Assembly (NCBI GenBank): GCA_030156255.1
Contig: JASGMV010000037.1
Coordinates: forward strand, 1 to 40,656
Origin: Desulfovibrionales bacterium
GTDB lineage: Bacteria > Desulfobacterota > Desulfovibrionia > Desulfovibrionales > Desulfovibrionaceae
Direction of reading: 5' to 3'
Length of the DNA: 40,656 bases
The notes beneath the pieces are model-generated. The model worked only from the letters and a program-made list of their open reading frames with translations, did no database searches and was not told where the DNA came from. Positions 8,840-16,031 of the stretch are shown piece by piece (the first letter of the stretch is position 1; each line of letters opens with the position of its first letter). Position numbers and translations under genes: made by a program.

Positions 8840-10396
8840 ATGAAAAAACCAAAAATCCTTTTCATCGACGACGAACCGAACATTCTGGATTCCTTCAAGC
8901 GATCCTTCAGGAAAAAATACGAAGTGGTCACCGCCGTAGGCGCCGTCACGGGCCTCATGACCGCCTCGGAAAAAGGTCCGTTCGCCGTAGCCGTCGTCGA
9001 CCTGCGCATGCCCGGCGTCGACGGCGTGGAGTTCCTCAATCGACTCAAAAAATTACACCCGGACACCGTACGCATCGTCTTCACCGGCTACGCCGAAATC
9101 GATGCGGCCATCGAGGCGGTCAACAAGGGCCGCGTATTCCGTTTTTTGACCAAGGATTGCTCGCACGAAACGTTGGATTTGGCCCTTGAAGACGCCGTGA
9201 GCCTGCATCTGCTCAAAATCTCGGAAAAGGAGCTGTTGCGGGGCGCCTTGCAGGGCTCCATCAAACTGCTGACCGAACTGCTCGGCATGGCCCAGCCGGA
9301 AGCCCTGGGCCGGTCCTTCCGGATCAAGCGGCTGGCGCTGAACATCGCCAGCTACCTGCGCATGGGCGAATCCTGGCGCATGGAGCTTGGCGTCATGCTC
9401 TCCCAGATAGGCTGTCTGCTGCTGTCCGAGGAGTTGGTCGGAAAAGTCGCGAAAGGCGAGGACCTCAGCCAGGAGGAGGAGCAGGCCTTCGCCCGCCATC
9501 CGCTCATCGCCCGCGACCTGCTTTCGCACATCCCCAGATTGTCCCAGGTGGCCGACATCGTGGCCTACCAGCTCAAAGGCTTCGACGGAAGCGGTTCTCC
9601 CGAAGACGGCGCGTCCGGAGAAGACATCCCCTTGGGGGGCCGCATCCTCAAAGCCGCGCTGGACTACGACTCGGCGGCGGCGCGGGGCCTGGACGCCCGG
9701 CAGGCCGTGGAGCTTCTCGCCGCCAGGAAAGAATTGTACGATCCGGAGGTGTTTGCGGCGTTGATGGACGCCGTGGACGTCAAAGAGGGGTTCGCCATCA
9801 AACATCTGACCGTGGCCCAACTCATGCCGACGATGGTGTTCGAGCAGGATGTGCTTGGCGAGGACGGTTATCTGCTCTTTCCCAAAGGGTACGAAATCAC
9901 TCCCGCCCTGCTTTTGAAAATTCGGGAGGTGGCCCGCAAGCACCCCATTCAGGAGCCCATCCGGGTGCTGACGCCCATCAGGGACAAAAAGCCCGAGGAC
10001 GCCGTGGACATCGCGCCTCCCTCCAACGAGGCGAAGCCTCCGCAGCCGCCGCCCAAGAGCGCCCCGGACCCCTCGCAGTCGCCGAAAGCCATTGCGGAGC
10101 GCCTCGCGCGAGCCCGCAAGTCCATTTTCGACTTCAACCCCCTCCTGCGCCAGGGAAAACTCAAGGAAGCCATTTTGTCTCTGTGCAACGGATTGGAGGT
10201 CTTCTACACCATCAAACTCTTTCGCAACGAACGCCAGGAGCTTCTGCGCCTCTTGGAAAACTCCGTGTACATCCTGAATTCCGACAGGCGGTTCCGGAGA
10301 GTGTGCGCAGAAGGGGTGGGACACCAACCCGGCCAGGAGCGCAAGCTCCACGACGAATTGATGCAGGTTGCGTCAACGCTTGTCGAGGAAACTTGA
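8840..10396 (+). CDS. Response regulator with degenerate HD-GYP output domain
   Basis: A 518-residue protein. The receiver domain (1-120) has the full active site: acidic pair in FIDDEPN, phospho-acceptor Asp54, Thr82 and Lys105. Residues about 130-330 align with HD-GYP c-di-GMP phosphodiesterases (RpfG-like), but the HD pair is Ser188-Gln189 (MLSQIG), the usual HHE is YQLKG at 243, and GYP reads GSGSP at 250-254, so catalysis is unlikely. A Pro-rich linker (about 385-415) leads to a helical C-terminus of about 100 residues. The start at 8840 was chosen because the open frame upstream overlaps the kinase and the REC domain begins here. It is the probable partner of the upstream kinase. Confidence 0.87.
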   Translation: MKKPKILFIDDEPNILDSFKRSFRKKYEVVTAVGAVTGLMTASEKGPFAVAVVDLRMPGVDGVEFLNRLKKLHPDTVRIVFTGYAEIDAAIEAVNKGRVFRFLTKDCSHETLDLALEDAVSLHLLKISEKELLRGALQGSIKLLTELLGMAQPEALGRSFRIKRLALNIASYLRMGESWRMELGVMLSQIGCLLLSEELVGKVAKGEDLSQEEEQAFARHPLIARDLLSHIPRLSQVADIVAYQLKGFDGSGSPEDGASGEDIPLGGRILKAALDYDSAAARGLDARQAVELLAARKELYDPEVFAALMDAVDVKEGFAIKHLTVAQLMPTMVFEQDVLGEDGYLLFPKGYEITPALLLKIREVARKHPIQEPIRVLTPIRDKKPEDAVDIAPPSNEAKPPQPPPKSAPDPSQSPKAIAERLARARKSIFDFNPLLRQGKLKEAILSLCNGLEVFYTIKLFRNERQELLRLLENSVYILNSDRRFRRVCAEGVGHQPGQERKLHDELMQVASTLVEET

Positions 10397-10462
10397 GGCC
10401 CTGTCGCAGGAATGCTACATTCAACGCAAGCGGACTTTCCATCCCACCAACGCAGGGCGGCC

Positions 10463-11260
10463 ATGAGCGATCAAACGGGAACGGCGGCGACCGAGCCAAA
10501 GATCCAGGGAGTCTTTTCCACGGAAAAGACGATGGTCATTGGCTTCGGGGGAACCAAACGCAGGGTCAAGCAAAACGTTTTCGCCTACGTCCGGGAAGAG
10601 GGCGACGGGAGGCTTTCCGTCCAGGCGCTGAACGCGAAGCTGGTCCCCAAGGGAGACAGAACCTTCATTTCCAGGGAGGAGCTGCTGTCCGGCTATCTGC
10701 CGGAGCCGGCGCTGTATCTGAATACGGTGCTGCCCAATATTATCCGAATGGAGCAGGCCGTGGCGCGCGGCGACGCCGCCCGCTCCAAGGGAGAATTGTA
10801 CACGGCGGAGCACGACTACAAAACCGCCCTGGAGTATAACGAAGAGCACGTGCGGGCCGTTTTCGGCCTCGGTTTGGTTTATCTGGAGCGGGGCGACGAC
10901 GAGAACGCCATCAAAATCTTCCAAAAACTGGTCAAGATCGACGCGGCGTTCAAGAAGGAGCACAAGCACCTGTTCAACGAGTTCGGCATCAAGCTGCGCA
11001 AGCGCAAACTTTATCCCCAGGCCATGAAGTTCTACGCCAGGGCGTATCAATTGAGCAGAGACGACGAGCACCTGCTCTTCAACCTGGGCCGCACCTTATT
11101 TGAAAAAGGTAAACCGAGCATTGCGATCCGCTTCCTGCGCAAGGCGCTGGAAATCAATCCTTTCTTTGAAGAATCCCGCAGATTTCTCAAGCGGCTGGAG
11201 CGCAGCTTCCCTTCCGCCTTCTCTTCCGATCTGGATATCGACGACTCCCTCGACCTGTAG
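10463..11260 (+). CDS. TPR-repeat protein with unassigned N-terminal domain
   Basis: A 265-residue protein, last of the kinase operon (66 bases after the regulator). Residues about 115-240 contain at least three tetratricopeptide repeats (for example AVFGLGLVYLERGDDENAI and HLLFNLGRTLFEKGKPSIA), so a protein-protein scaffold is likely. The first 100 residues (GFGGTKRRVKQNVFAYVRE) match no family I recognise. There is no signal peptide or membrane helix, so it should be cytoplasmic. The ATG at 10463 was preferred over an in-frame ATG at 10412, whose ribosome site lies too close. It ends 10 bases from a convergent PilZ gene. Confidence 0.78.
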   Translation: MSDQTGTAATEPKIQGVFSTEKTMVIGFGGTKRRVKQNVFAYVREEGDGRLSVQALNAKLVPKGDRTFISREELLSGYLPEPALYLNTVLPNIIRMEQAVARGDAARSKGELYTAEHDYKTALEYNEEHVRAVFGLGLVYLERGDDENAIKIFQKLVKIDAAFKKEHKHLFNEFGIKLRKRKLYPQAMKFYARAYQLSRDDEHLLFNLGRTLFEKGKPSIAIRFLRKALEINPFFEESRRFLKRLERSFPSAFSSDLDIDDSLDL

Positions 11261-11270
11261 CCGCGCCGCC

Positions 11271-11894
11271 TCATGCCTTCAACAGGCGACAGACTTCCTC
11301 GATATAGCCCTTGACCCGATAGTCGAGATCGCCCTGCTCTTCGTTGAAGCGCAGCCCCAGGCGCACCAGCCCTCCGTCGGACTTGATGCTGGCGAGTTGG
11401 CCGTAAAAGGGATAGCTCGCCTCCTTGTCCAGCAGGGAGAACTCCCCCTGGGCCGCCATTCCCGGCTCCAGGCCGGCGGCGGCGCGCTTGACCGACGATT
11501 CATAGAAGAACTGGCACCCGCCGCTGGAAATGTCGACGATGACGCCCTTGAAGGCCCGTTCTCCCACTTTGAGCATGGCCGGGAAAGAGCAGCTTACGCG
11601 CTTGCTGCGCCGGAGCTGGTGCTCCTCCAACCGCCGGGGATACTCGATGAACAGCAAGGAGTAAGGCTTCACCAGATACTGGATGACCGCGGACCGGAAT
11701 CCCACGATGGAGCCTTCGCTCATGTAGCGAAACGTCAGGATGTTTCCTTCGCGGCAACGGTCGCGTATGCCCGCCACCAACGGCAACGCCACAATAAGGT
11801 ACTCGTTGCGCAGCCCGCCGACGATGTCGCCCTTCATACGGTCGCCGAACGTGGGAAACTCCACCAGCACCTTGGAGCCGCAGGCAATGTCCAT
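11271..11894 (-). CDS. YcgR-like PilZ domain protein (c-di-GMP receptor)
   Basis: A 207-residue protein with an N-terminal YcgR-like beta domain (about 1-90) and a C-terminal PilZ domain. Both c-di-GMP-binding elements are intact: RxxxR at R95-R99 (RRSKR) and DxSxxG at D121-G126 (DISSGG). Proteins of this kind slow or bias the flagellar motor when c-di-GMP rises. The gene starts 7 bases after the cheW stop, so the two are co-transcribed and this protein probably feeds into chemotaxis or motility. The ribosome site is weak (gacggcgg), consistent with coupling to cheW. Confidence 0.85.
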   Translation of the reverse strand: MDIACGSKVLVEFPTFGDRMKGDIVGGLRNEYLIVALPLVAGIRDRCREGNILTFRYMSEGSIVGFRSAVIQYLVKPYSLLFIEYPRRLEEHQLRRSKRVSCSFPAMLKVGERAFKGVIVDISSGGCQFFYESSVKRAAAGLEPGMAAQGEFSLLDKEASYPFYGQLASIKSDGGLVRLGLRFNEEQGDLDYRVKGYIEEVCRLLKA

Positions 11895-11901
11895 CCGCCG
11901 T

Positions 11902-12390
11902 CTACGCCTGCCGGAGCATGGACAATTCTTCGGGCGAGAAGATCTTGTTGATGTCCAGAATGATCACGAAATGATCATCCTGCTTGCCCACGCCTTTGAT
12001 GTACTCGGTGTTGATGTTGGTCCCCATCTTGGGCGCCTGCTCTATGGTGTCCGGGGGCATCTCGAACACTTCTCGCACCGAGTCGGCCAAAGCGCCCATG
12101 ATGGTGCGCTCCCCGTCGAAATCCACCTCCACGATGATGATGCAGGTGTCCACGGTTTCCTTGGTGCGGGGCATCCCGAACTTCAACCGCAGATCCACGA
12201 CGGGCACGGCGTGGCCGCGCAGATTGATCACTCCGCGCATGAATTCCGGGGTGCGGGGGATGCTGGTGATGGTCGTCAGCTCCAATACTTCCCTCACCGT
12301 CCCGATATCCAAGGCGAAAATCTCGTCGCCCAAGGTGAAAGTCAGGTATTGGTCCATGTCAAACGTCGCGTCGCGGCTGGGTTCCGCCAT
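11902..12390 (-). CDS. cheW: Chemotaxis coupling protein CheW
   Basis: A 162-residue CheW domain protein: YLTFTLGDEIFALDIGTVREVLE at the start (hyphenless here, about residues 14-36), then IPRTPEFMRGVINLRGHAVPV and DLRLKFG, the diagnostic middle of the family. CheW links methyl-accepting receptors to the CheA kinase at the inner membrane. A strong ribosome site (agggggag) precedes the ATG. No CheA lies nearby; the partner receptor could be the MCP at 34 kb or another one. It is followed at 7 bases by a PilZ gene. Confidence 0.92.
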   Translation of the reverse strand: MAEPSRDATFDMDQYLTFTLGDEIFALDIGTVREVLELTTITSIPRTPEFMRGVINLRGHAVPVVDLRLKFGMPRTKETVDTCIIIVEVDFDGERTIMGALADSVREVFEMPPDTIEQAPKMGTNINTEYIKGVGKQDDHFVIILDINKIFSPEELSMLRQA

Positions 12391-12750
12391 GACTCCCCCT
12401 TACGGTATTGTACATCAAGCGCGCAATTACAACGGAATACAGCATAGCGTATGCGGCGCGAGCTGACAAGCGTTTACGAATAAAGACGCAATTCTCTAAC
12501 GGCGCCCGCGATATCCCGAATTTCACCGGCCGGCGATCCGGCGGGCGCCGGCTCGTTGTTGACGGGAAATCTGTCTTTTTTGTGAAAGGGGTTGCATTGC
12601 TCGGCGCAAAGAGTATTTTCATGAGGAATCCGTAGAGGCCGAAACAGAACCAAATCTCGACAAAAAACGCATCCATGCGTAACGCTTGGTGCGCCGGCAA
12701 AGGATAACGACAAGAAACGGAGCCTCTAAACTCACAGCAGGAGATCGTCC
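12391..12750. other. Divergent intergenic region between cheW and the GAF gene
   Basis: 360 bases without a convincing gene. It must carry the promoter for cheW-pilZ (minus) and for GAF-gap (plus). The part nearest cheW (12405-12500) is AT-richer. A T-run (cttttttg) lies near 12575. I found no confident sigma-70 or sigma-54 site, no tRNA and no strong hairpin. Short frames crossing it show no family features. Confidence 0.4.
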
Positions 12751-13311
12751 ATGCCATCAACAGGTTTGTACAAGACCATTTATGACGTCGCGAGGATCAT
12801 CAATCTCAGCCTGTCTCCATCCGAGGTGATGAGCAAAATCGCCGAGGAGACGACCAAGGGGATGAAGGCGAAAGGTTGTTTCATCCGCATCCTGGCCCAC
12901 AACGGCAAGACTCTGGAGCCAGGCGCCCACTACGGTCTGTCCGACCGCTACGCCAAGAAGGGGCCGGTGGAAGTGACCAAGTCCAAACTGGACCAGGATG
13001 TGCTGAAAGGCGAAATCGTGACCATCGCCGACGTACGCAAGGACGACCGCTTTCAGTACCCGGAAGAGGCCGCCAAAGAAGGCCTGTGCTCCCTCGTGGT
13101 GGCGCCCCTCACCGTCGGCGGCGGCAAAGTCATCGGCTCGATCCGGATATATTCCGGCGAAGAGCGAACTTTCGACGAAGAAGAGCTGGACTTTTTGCGC
13201 TGCATCGCCAATCTCTCGGGCCTGGCTCTGGAAAACGCCCGTATGTACGCAGCCCTCAAGCGCGCCCGGCAGCTTGCTGAAGAATACACCTATCAAGTCT
13301 TCGAGGATTAG
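12751..13311 (+). CDS. GAF domain protein, co-transcribed with GAPDH
   Basis: A 186-residue, single-domain GAF protein (about 15-172): SEVMSKIAEETTKGMKAKGC at the start, DRFQYPEEAAKEGLCSLVVAPL in the middle, and FLRCIANLSGLALENARMY at the end are typical. GAF domains bind cyclic nucleotides, tetrapyrroles, flavins or redox ligands. There is no attached output domain. The stop lies 3 bases before the GAPDH ATG, so the two are translationally linked; a role in sensing or tuning glycolytic flux is an inference from that. A ribosome site (aggaga, about 7 bases) supports the start. Confidence 0.85.
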   Translation: MPSTGLYKTIYDVARIINLSLSPSEVMSKIAEETTKGMKAKGCFIRILAHNGKTLEPGAHYGLSDRYAKKGPVEVTKSKLDQDVLKGEIVTIADVRKDDRFQYPEEAAKEGLCSLVVAPLTVGGGKVIGSIRIYSGEERTFDEEELDFLRCIANLSGLALENARMYAALKRARQLAEEYTYQVFED

Positions 13312-13314
13312 CCC

Positions 13315-14334
13315 ATGAGCAAAGTCAAAATCGGCATCAACGGATTCGGACGCATTGGCCGTCAGGTGCTCAAGACCATTTGGGAGCATCACCGCGACGT
13401 GATGGAGGTGGTCGCCATCAACGATCTGTTCGACATCAAGACCAACGCCCACCTTCTGGCCCACGACACCTGCTACGGAACCTTCGCGCCCAACGTGTCC
13501 GTGGACGGAGACAAAATGCTCATCGGCGACGACTTCGTCGTGCAAAGTCTGGCCGAACGCGATCCTCGCATGCTGCCGTGGGGCAAAATGGGCGTCGACG
13601 TCGTGGTCGAGTCCACGGGTATCTTCCGCACCGGTCCGAAGGCCCGCCAGCACGTCGAAGCCGGCGCCAAGCGCGTGGTCATCTCCGCTCCGGCCAAGGA
13701 AGAGGACATCACCCTGGTGGTCGGCGTCAACCACGAGCAGTACGACCCGGACAAGCACGTCATCATCTCCAACGCCTCCTGCACCACGAACTGCCTGGCC
13801 CCCGTGGTCAAGGTCATGCACGAAGAATTCGGCATCAACAAAGGCGTGATGACCACCATCCACTCCTACACCAACGACCAGCGCATCCTCGACCTGCCCC
13901 ACAAGGACCTGCGCCGGGCCCGCGCCGCGGCCTGCAACATGATCCCCACCACCACGGGCGCCGCCAAGGCCGTGGCCCTGGTCATTCCGGAAATGAAAGG
14001 CCGGTTCGAAGGCTACTCCGTGCGCGTGCCCACCCCCACCGTCTCCCTGGTGGACTTCGTGGCCATTCTGGAGAAGGACACCACCACCGAAGGACTCAAG
14101 GACGCTCTGCGCAAAGCCGCCGAAGGCGAACTCAAGGGCATTCTCGGATTCTCCACGGACCCCTTCGTCTCCTCCGACTACATCGGGAACCCCCACTCGT
14201 CCATCGTGGACGCCGACTTCACCGTCGTCCAGACCGGCAACCTGGCCAAAGTCTACTCCTGGTACGACAACGAATGGGGCTATTCCTGCCGCGTGGCGGA
14301 CCTCATCGCCTACATGATCGAAAAGGGCGTCTAA
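13315..14334 (+). CDS. gap: Glyceraldehyde-3-phosphate dehydrogenase, type I
   Basis: A 339-residue GAPDH that oxidises glyceraldehyde 3-phosphate to 1,3-bisphosphoglycerate in the cytoplasm. [10 protein letters not shown] at the start is the Rossmann NAD loop; the Asp in AINDLFD suggests NAD+ preference. The catalytic Cys156 sits in [12 protein letters not shown], and WYDNEWGYS closes the protein. Length and motifs are complete. It is co-transcribed with the GAF gene 3 bases upstream and is followed by a strong intrinsic terminator. Confidence 0.97.
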   Translation: MSKVKIGINGFGRIGRQVLKTIWEHHRDVMEVVAINDLFDIKTNAHLLAHDTCYGTFAPNVSVDGDKMLIGDDFVVQSLAERDPRMLPWGKMGVDVVVESTGIFRTGPKARQHVEAGAKRVVISAPAKEEDITLVVGVNHEQYDPDKHVIISNASCTTNCLAPVVKVMHEEFGINKGVMTTIHSYTNDQRILDLPHKDLRRARAAACNMIPTTTGAAKAVALVIPEMKGRFEGYSVRVPTPTVSLVDFVAILEKDTTTEGLKDALRKAAEGELKGILGFSTDPFVSSDYIGNPHSSIVDADFTVVQTGNLAKVYSWYDNEWGYSCRVADLIAYMIEKGV

Positions 14335-14367
14335 AACGGCGCGAACGGGGCAGCCCGTTCATTGAAA

Positions 14368-14415
14368 AAAACAATCAGGGGAGCACGACAACTGTCGCGC
14401 TCCCCTGATTGTTTT
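14368..14415 (+). terminator. Rho-independent terminator of the GAF-gap operon
   Basis: aaaacaatcaggggagc (14368-14384) pairs perfectly over 17 bases with 14399-14415, which ends in tttt. A second inner stem, cgaca/tgtcg, forms the tip. It lies 33 bases after the gap stop. Because the stem has an A-run on the left and a T-run on the right it could work in both directions. Confidence 0.85.
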
Positions 14416-14419
14416 CAGG

Positions 14420-14515
14420 CGCGGTCAAGGATTTGCTCAAAAAATTTTTGCCGCGAAATGCTTGCAGGCGAGCTACTCTCGCCGTGAGCAAACATTTCAA
14501 GCGTAATATACTGTA
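14420..14515 (+). repeat. Three-hairpin dispersed intergenic repeat, copy B (5'-truncated)
   Basis: The second (decayed, about gtcaaggatttg / aaatttttgcc) and third (gaaatgcttg / caaacatttc enclosing ggcgagc-tac-tctcgcc) hairpins of the repeat seen at 459 and 36505 are recognisable. The first hairpin is missing. It lies directly after the gap terminator. Confidence 0.65.
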
Positions 14516-14825
14516 AGACGCTTACACCACAAATTTTAAACTGACTGCTTCCTAGCTTGACGTCGCTGCATCTCCAAGGCTAATGAAGCATCAGCATATT
14601 GACGGCAACACCTAAGAAATATTTCAATTGTATTTTTTACATGTGCAACATATATGAATGGATGTTAAAATTTGAAAACTTTTCACTCCAATCCACCATC
14701 ACGCAAAAACTGGACGATCCATCGAAGACAAACGTCGATTTACTTCTCGAAAAAGTTGAATTAAGCGACAGAAAATTTATTACGACTTTTGTATTCCTAT
14801 TGATAAAGAAAAAGGAGAGCGATCT
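14516..14825. other. AT-rich non-coding stretch ahead of the DUF169 gene
   Basis: 310 bases with clearly lower GC than the window. It should contain the promoter of the DUF169 gene. A reading frame on the plus strand from 14599 overlaps that gene and shows no protein-like composition. No strong hairpin is seen beyond the small dyad gtaag-acg-cttac just after the repeat. Confidence 0.4.
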
Positions 14826-15647
14826 ATGGAATCAAAAATCGCCGAAGCAATTCGACTCAAATACAACCCCGTAGCTGTTATTCTGGCGGATGACAAACCG
14901 GAAAACGCCCTTCAGTTCAAACCGGGCAAATGGGGATGTGTGATGTTTTTATTCGCCGACGCCGCAAGGGGCAAGACCGCGGCCTTTGACGCACAGACCT
15001 ACGGCTGCTGGGGCGGCGGCGTGGGCCTGGGATTTGGTAATACCTATGAGCAGTTTCCGGGTGGAATCGACTGCCTTAATTGGTTTGTGTCGTCAGGAAA
15101 CAAGCATTGGGAAAAAGGAAGACGGGTTGGAGAAGACCTTGCCGCGACTGTAGGAAAAGAGTTTGCAGGTGATTTCCTAGAAGGAGAAAGATTTTTAAAG
15201 GGTCCAGAACTGGTGGCCCAACGGCTTGAAGATCTGCCCATCACGAAAATACAATCCAATTATGTACTGTTCAAGCCGCTCTCTGATACGGACCCTGAGG
15301 CGGAGCAACCGGAAAACGTGGTTTTTACCGTTGATGCCGATCAGTTGTCCGCTCTTGTGATTCTTGCCAATTACGCCCAAAAAGGCGTAGAAAATGTGAG
15401 CATTCCCTATTCCGCCGGCTGTCAGGCTATCGGCATTCTTCCCTGGCAAGAGGCCAAATCGGAAAATCCCCGGGCAGTTGTGGGGCTGACCGACATTGCC
15501 GCCAGAAGAAATGTCCGCCAACTTTTGGGGGCCGAGTATTTCTCATTTGCAATGCCCTGGAAATTGTTTCTCGAAATGGAGAGCAATGTTGAAGGAAGCT
15601 TTTTGGAGCGGCCCACTTGGCAATCTCTTCTGGAATCCAAGCAGTAG
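14826..15647 (+). CDS. DUF169 family protein
   Basis: A 273-residue protein of the DUF169 family, recognisable from KYNPVAVILADDKPENALQF at the start, the Gly/Cys segment GCWGGGVGLGFGN near 60, and YSAGCQAIGILPW near 200. The molecular function of the family is not known to me; members are common in anaerobes. There is no signal peptide. A strong ribosome site (aaggaga, 7 bases) supports the start. Base composition is lower in GC than the neighbours, and an IS630-family remnant follows, so it may have been acquired by transfer. Confidence 0.82.
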   Translation: MESKIAEAIRLKYNPVAVILADDKPENALQFKPGKWGCVMFLFADAARGKTAAFDAQTYGCWGGGVGLGFGNTYEQFPGGIDCLNWFVSSGNKHWEKGRRVGEDLAATVGKEFAGDFLEGERFLKGPELVAQRLEDLPITKIQSNYVLFKPLSDTDPEAEQPENVVFTVDADQLSALVILANYAQKGVENVSIPYSAGCQAIGILPWQEAKSENPRAVVGLTDIAARRNVRQLLGAEYFSFAMPWKLFLEMESNVEGSFLERPTWQSLLESKQ

Positions 15648-15708
15648 CACCAAAAGAACTCTATCCTGTAGATATATTTACAACAATCAGTGAGTCTCGT
15701 CTGAATGC

Positions 15709-15986
15709 CGTTTGGCTATGGGCAATCTCAATACGCCTAAGACAGGCGCTATTGCTGCTTTCCCGGCAAGGGAAACCGGACGGCCCTCGCAACGCCTTGA
15801 AATACATGCCACGCCCCAGCACGGGAGTTGGCTGACATCTCGAAAATTGAAGTCAGCGTTTTGAAACGCCAGTGCCTTGCCGGACGAATAGGCTGTATCG
15901 AGAAGACGCGCGCACAAGTTCTGGCGTGGAGTGAGGACAAAAAAACGCCGGGACCAAATGGATCGGAAAATCACGACAACGAATGA
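15709..15986 (+). pseudogene. Decayed C-terminal remnant of an IS630-family transposase
   Basis: Translation from 15709 gives MGNLNTPKTGAIAAFP, then RLEIHATPQHGSWL, in one frame. After about 15832 the reading moves to another frame as ISKIEVSVLKRQCLAGRI, ending at TGA 15984-15986. These match in order the DDE-domain signatures MDNLNTHKT, EIHYTPKHGSWLNMAEIE and LSRQCLDRR of IS630-family transposases. The catalytic Asp is Gly, one or more bases are missing at the junction, and the N-terminal half is absent, so it is dead. No terminal repeats were found. The rest of the 384-base gap to priA holds nothing else I can name. Confidence 0.75.
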
Positions 15987-15996
15987 ATCAAGCGAA

Positions 15997-16017
15997 AATG
16001 TTTGCACCAAAAACATT
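15997..16017 (-). terminator. Weak hairpin downstream of priA
   Basis: On the minus strand aatgttt and aaacatt form a 7-base stem with a 7-base loop followed by tttt, 15 bases after the priA stop. It may end the hisH-hisF-priA transcript. The stem is short and AT-rich, so confidence is low. Confidence 0.35.
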
Positions 16018-16031
16018 AACGATACTGAGTA

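Noticed and set aside
12757-14196. Open frame of 479 codons on the minus strand
   Set aside because: Antisense shadow of the GAF and GAPDH genes.
14599-14874. 91-codon frame upstream of DUF169
   Set aside because: Overlaps the start of the DUF169 gene in another frame, no family features, no convincing ribosome site, AT-rich region where random frames are common.
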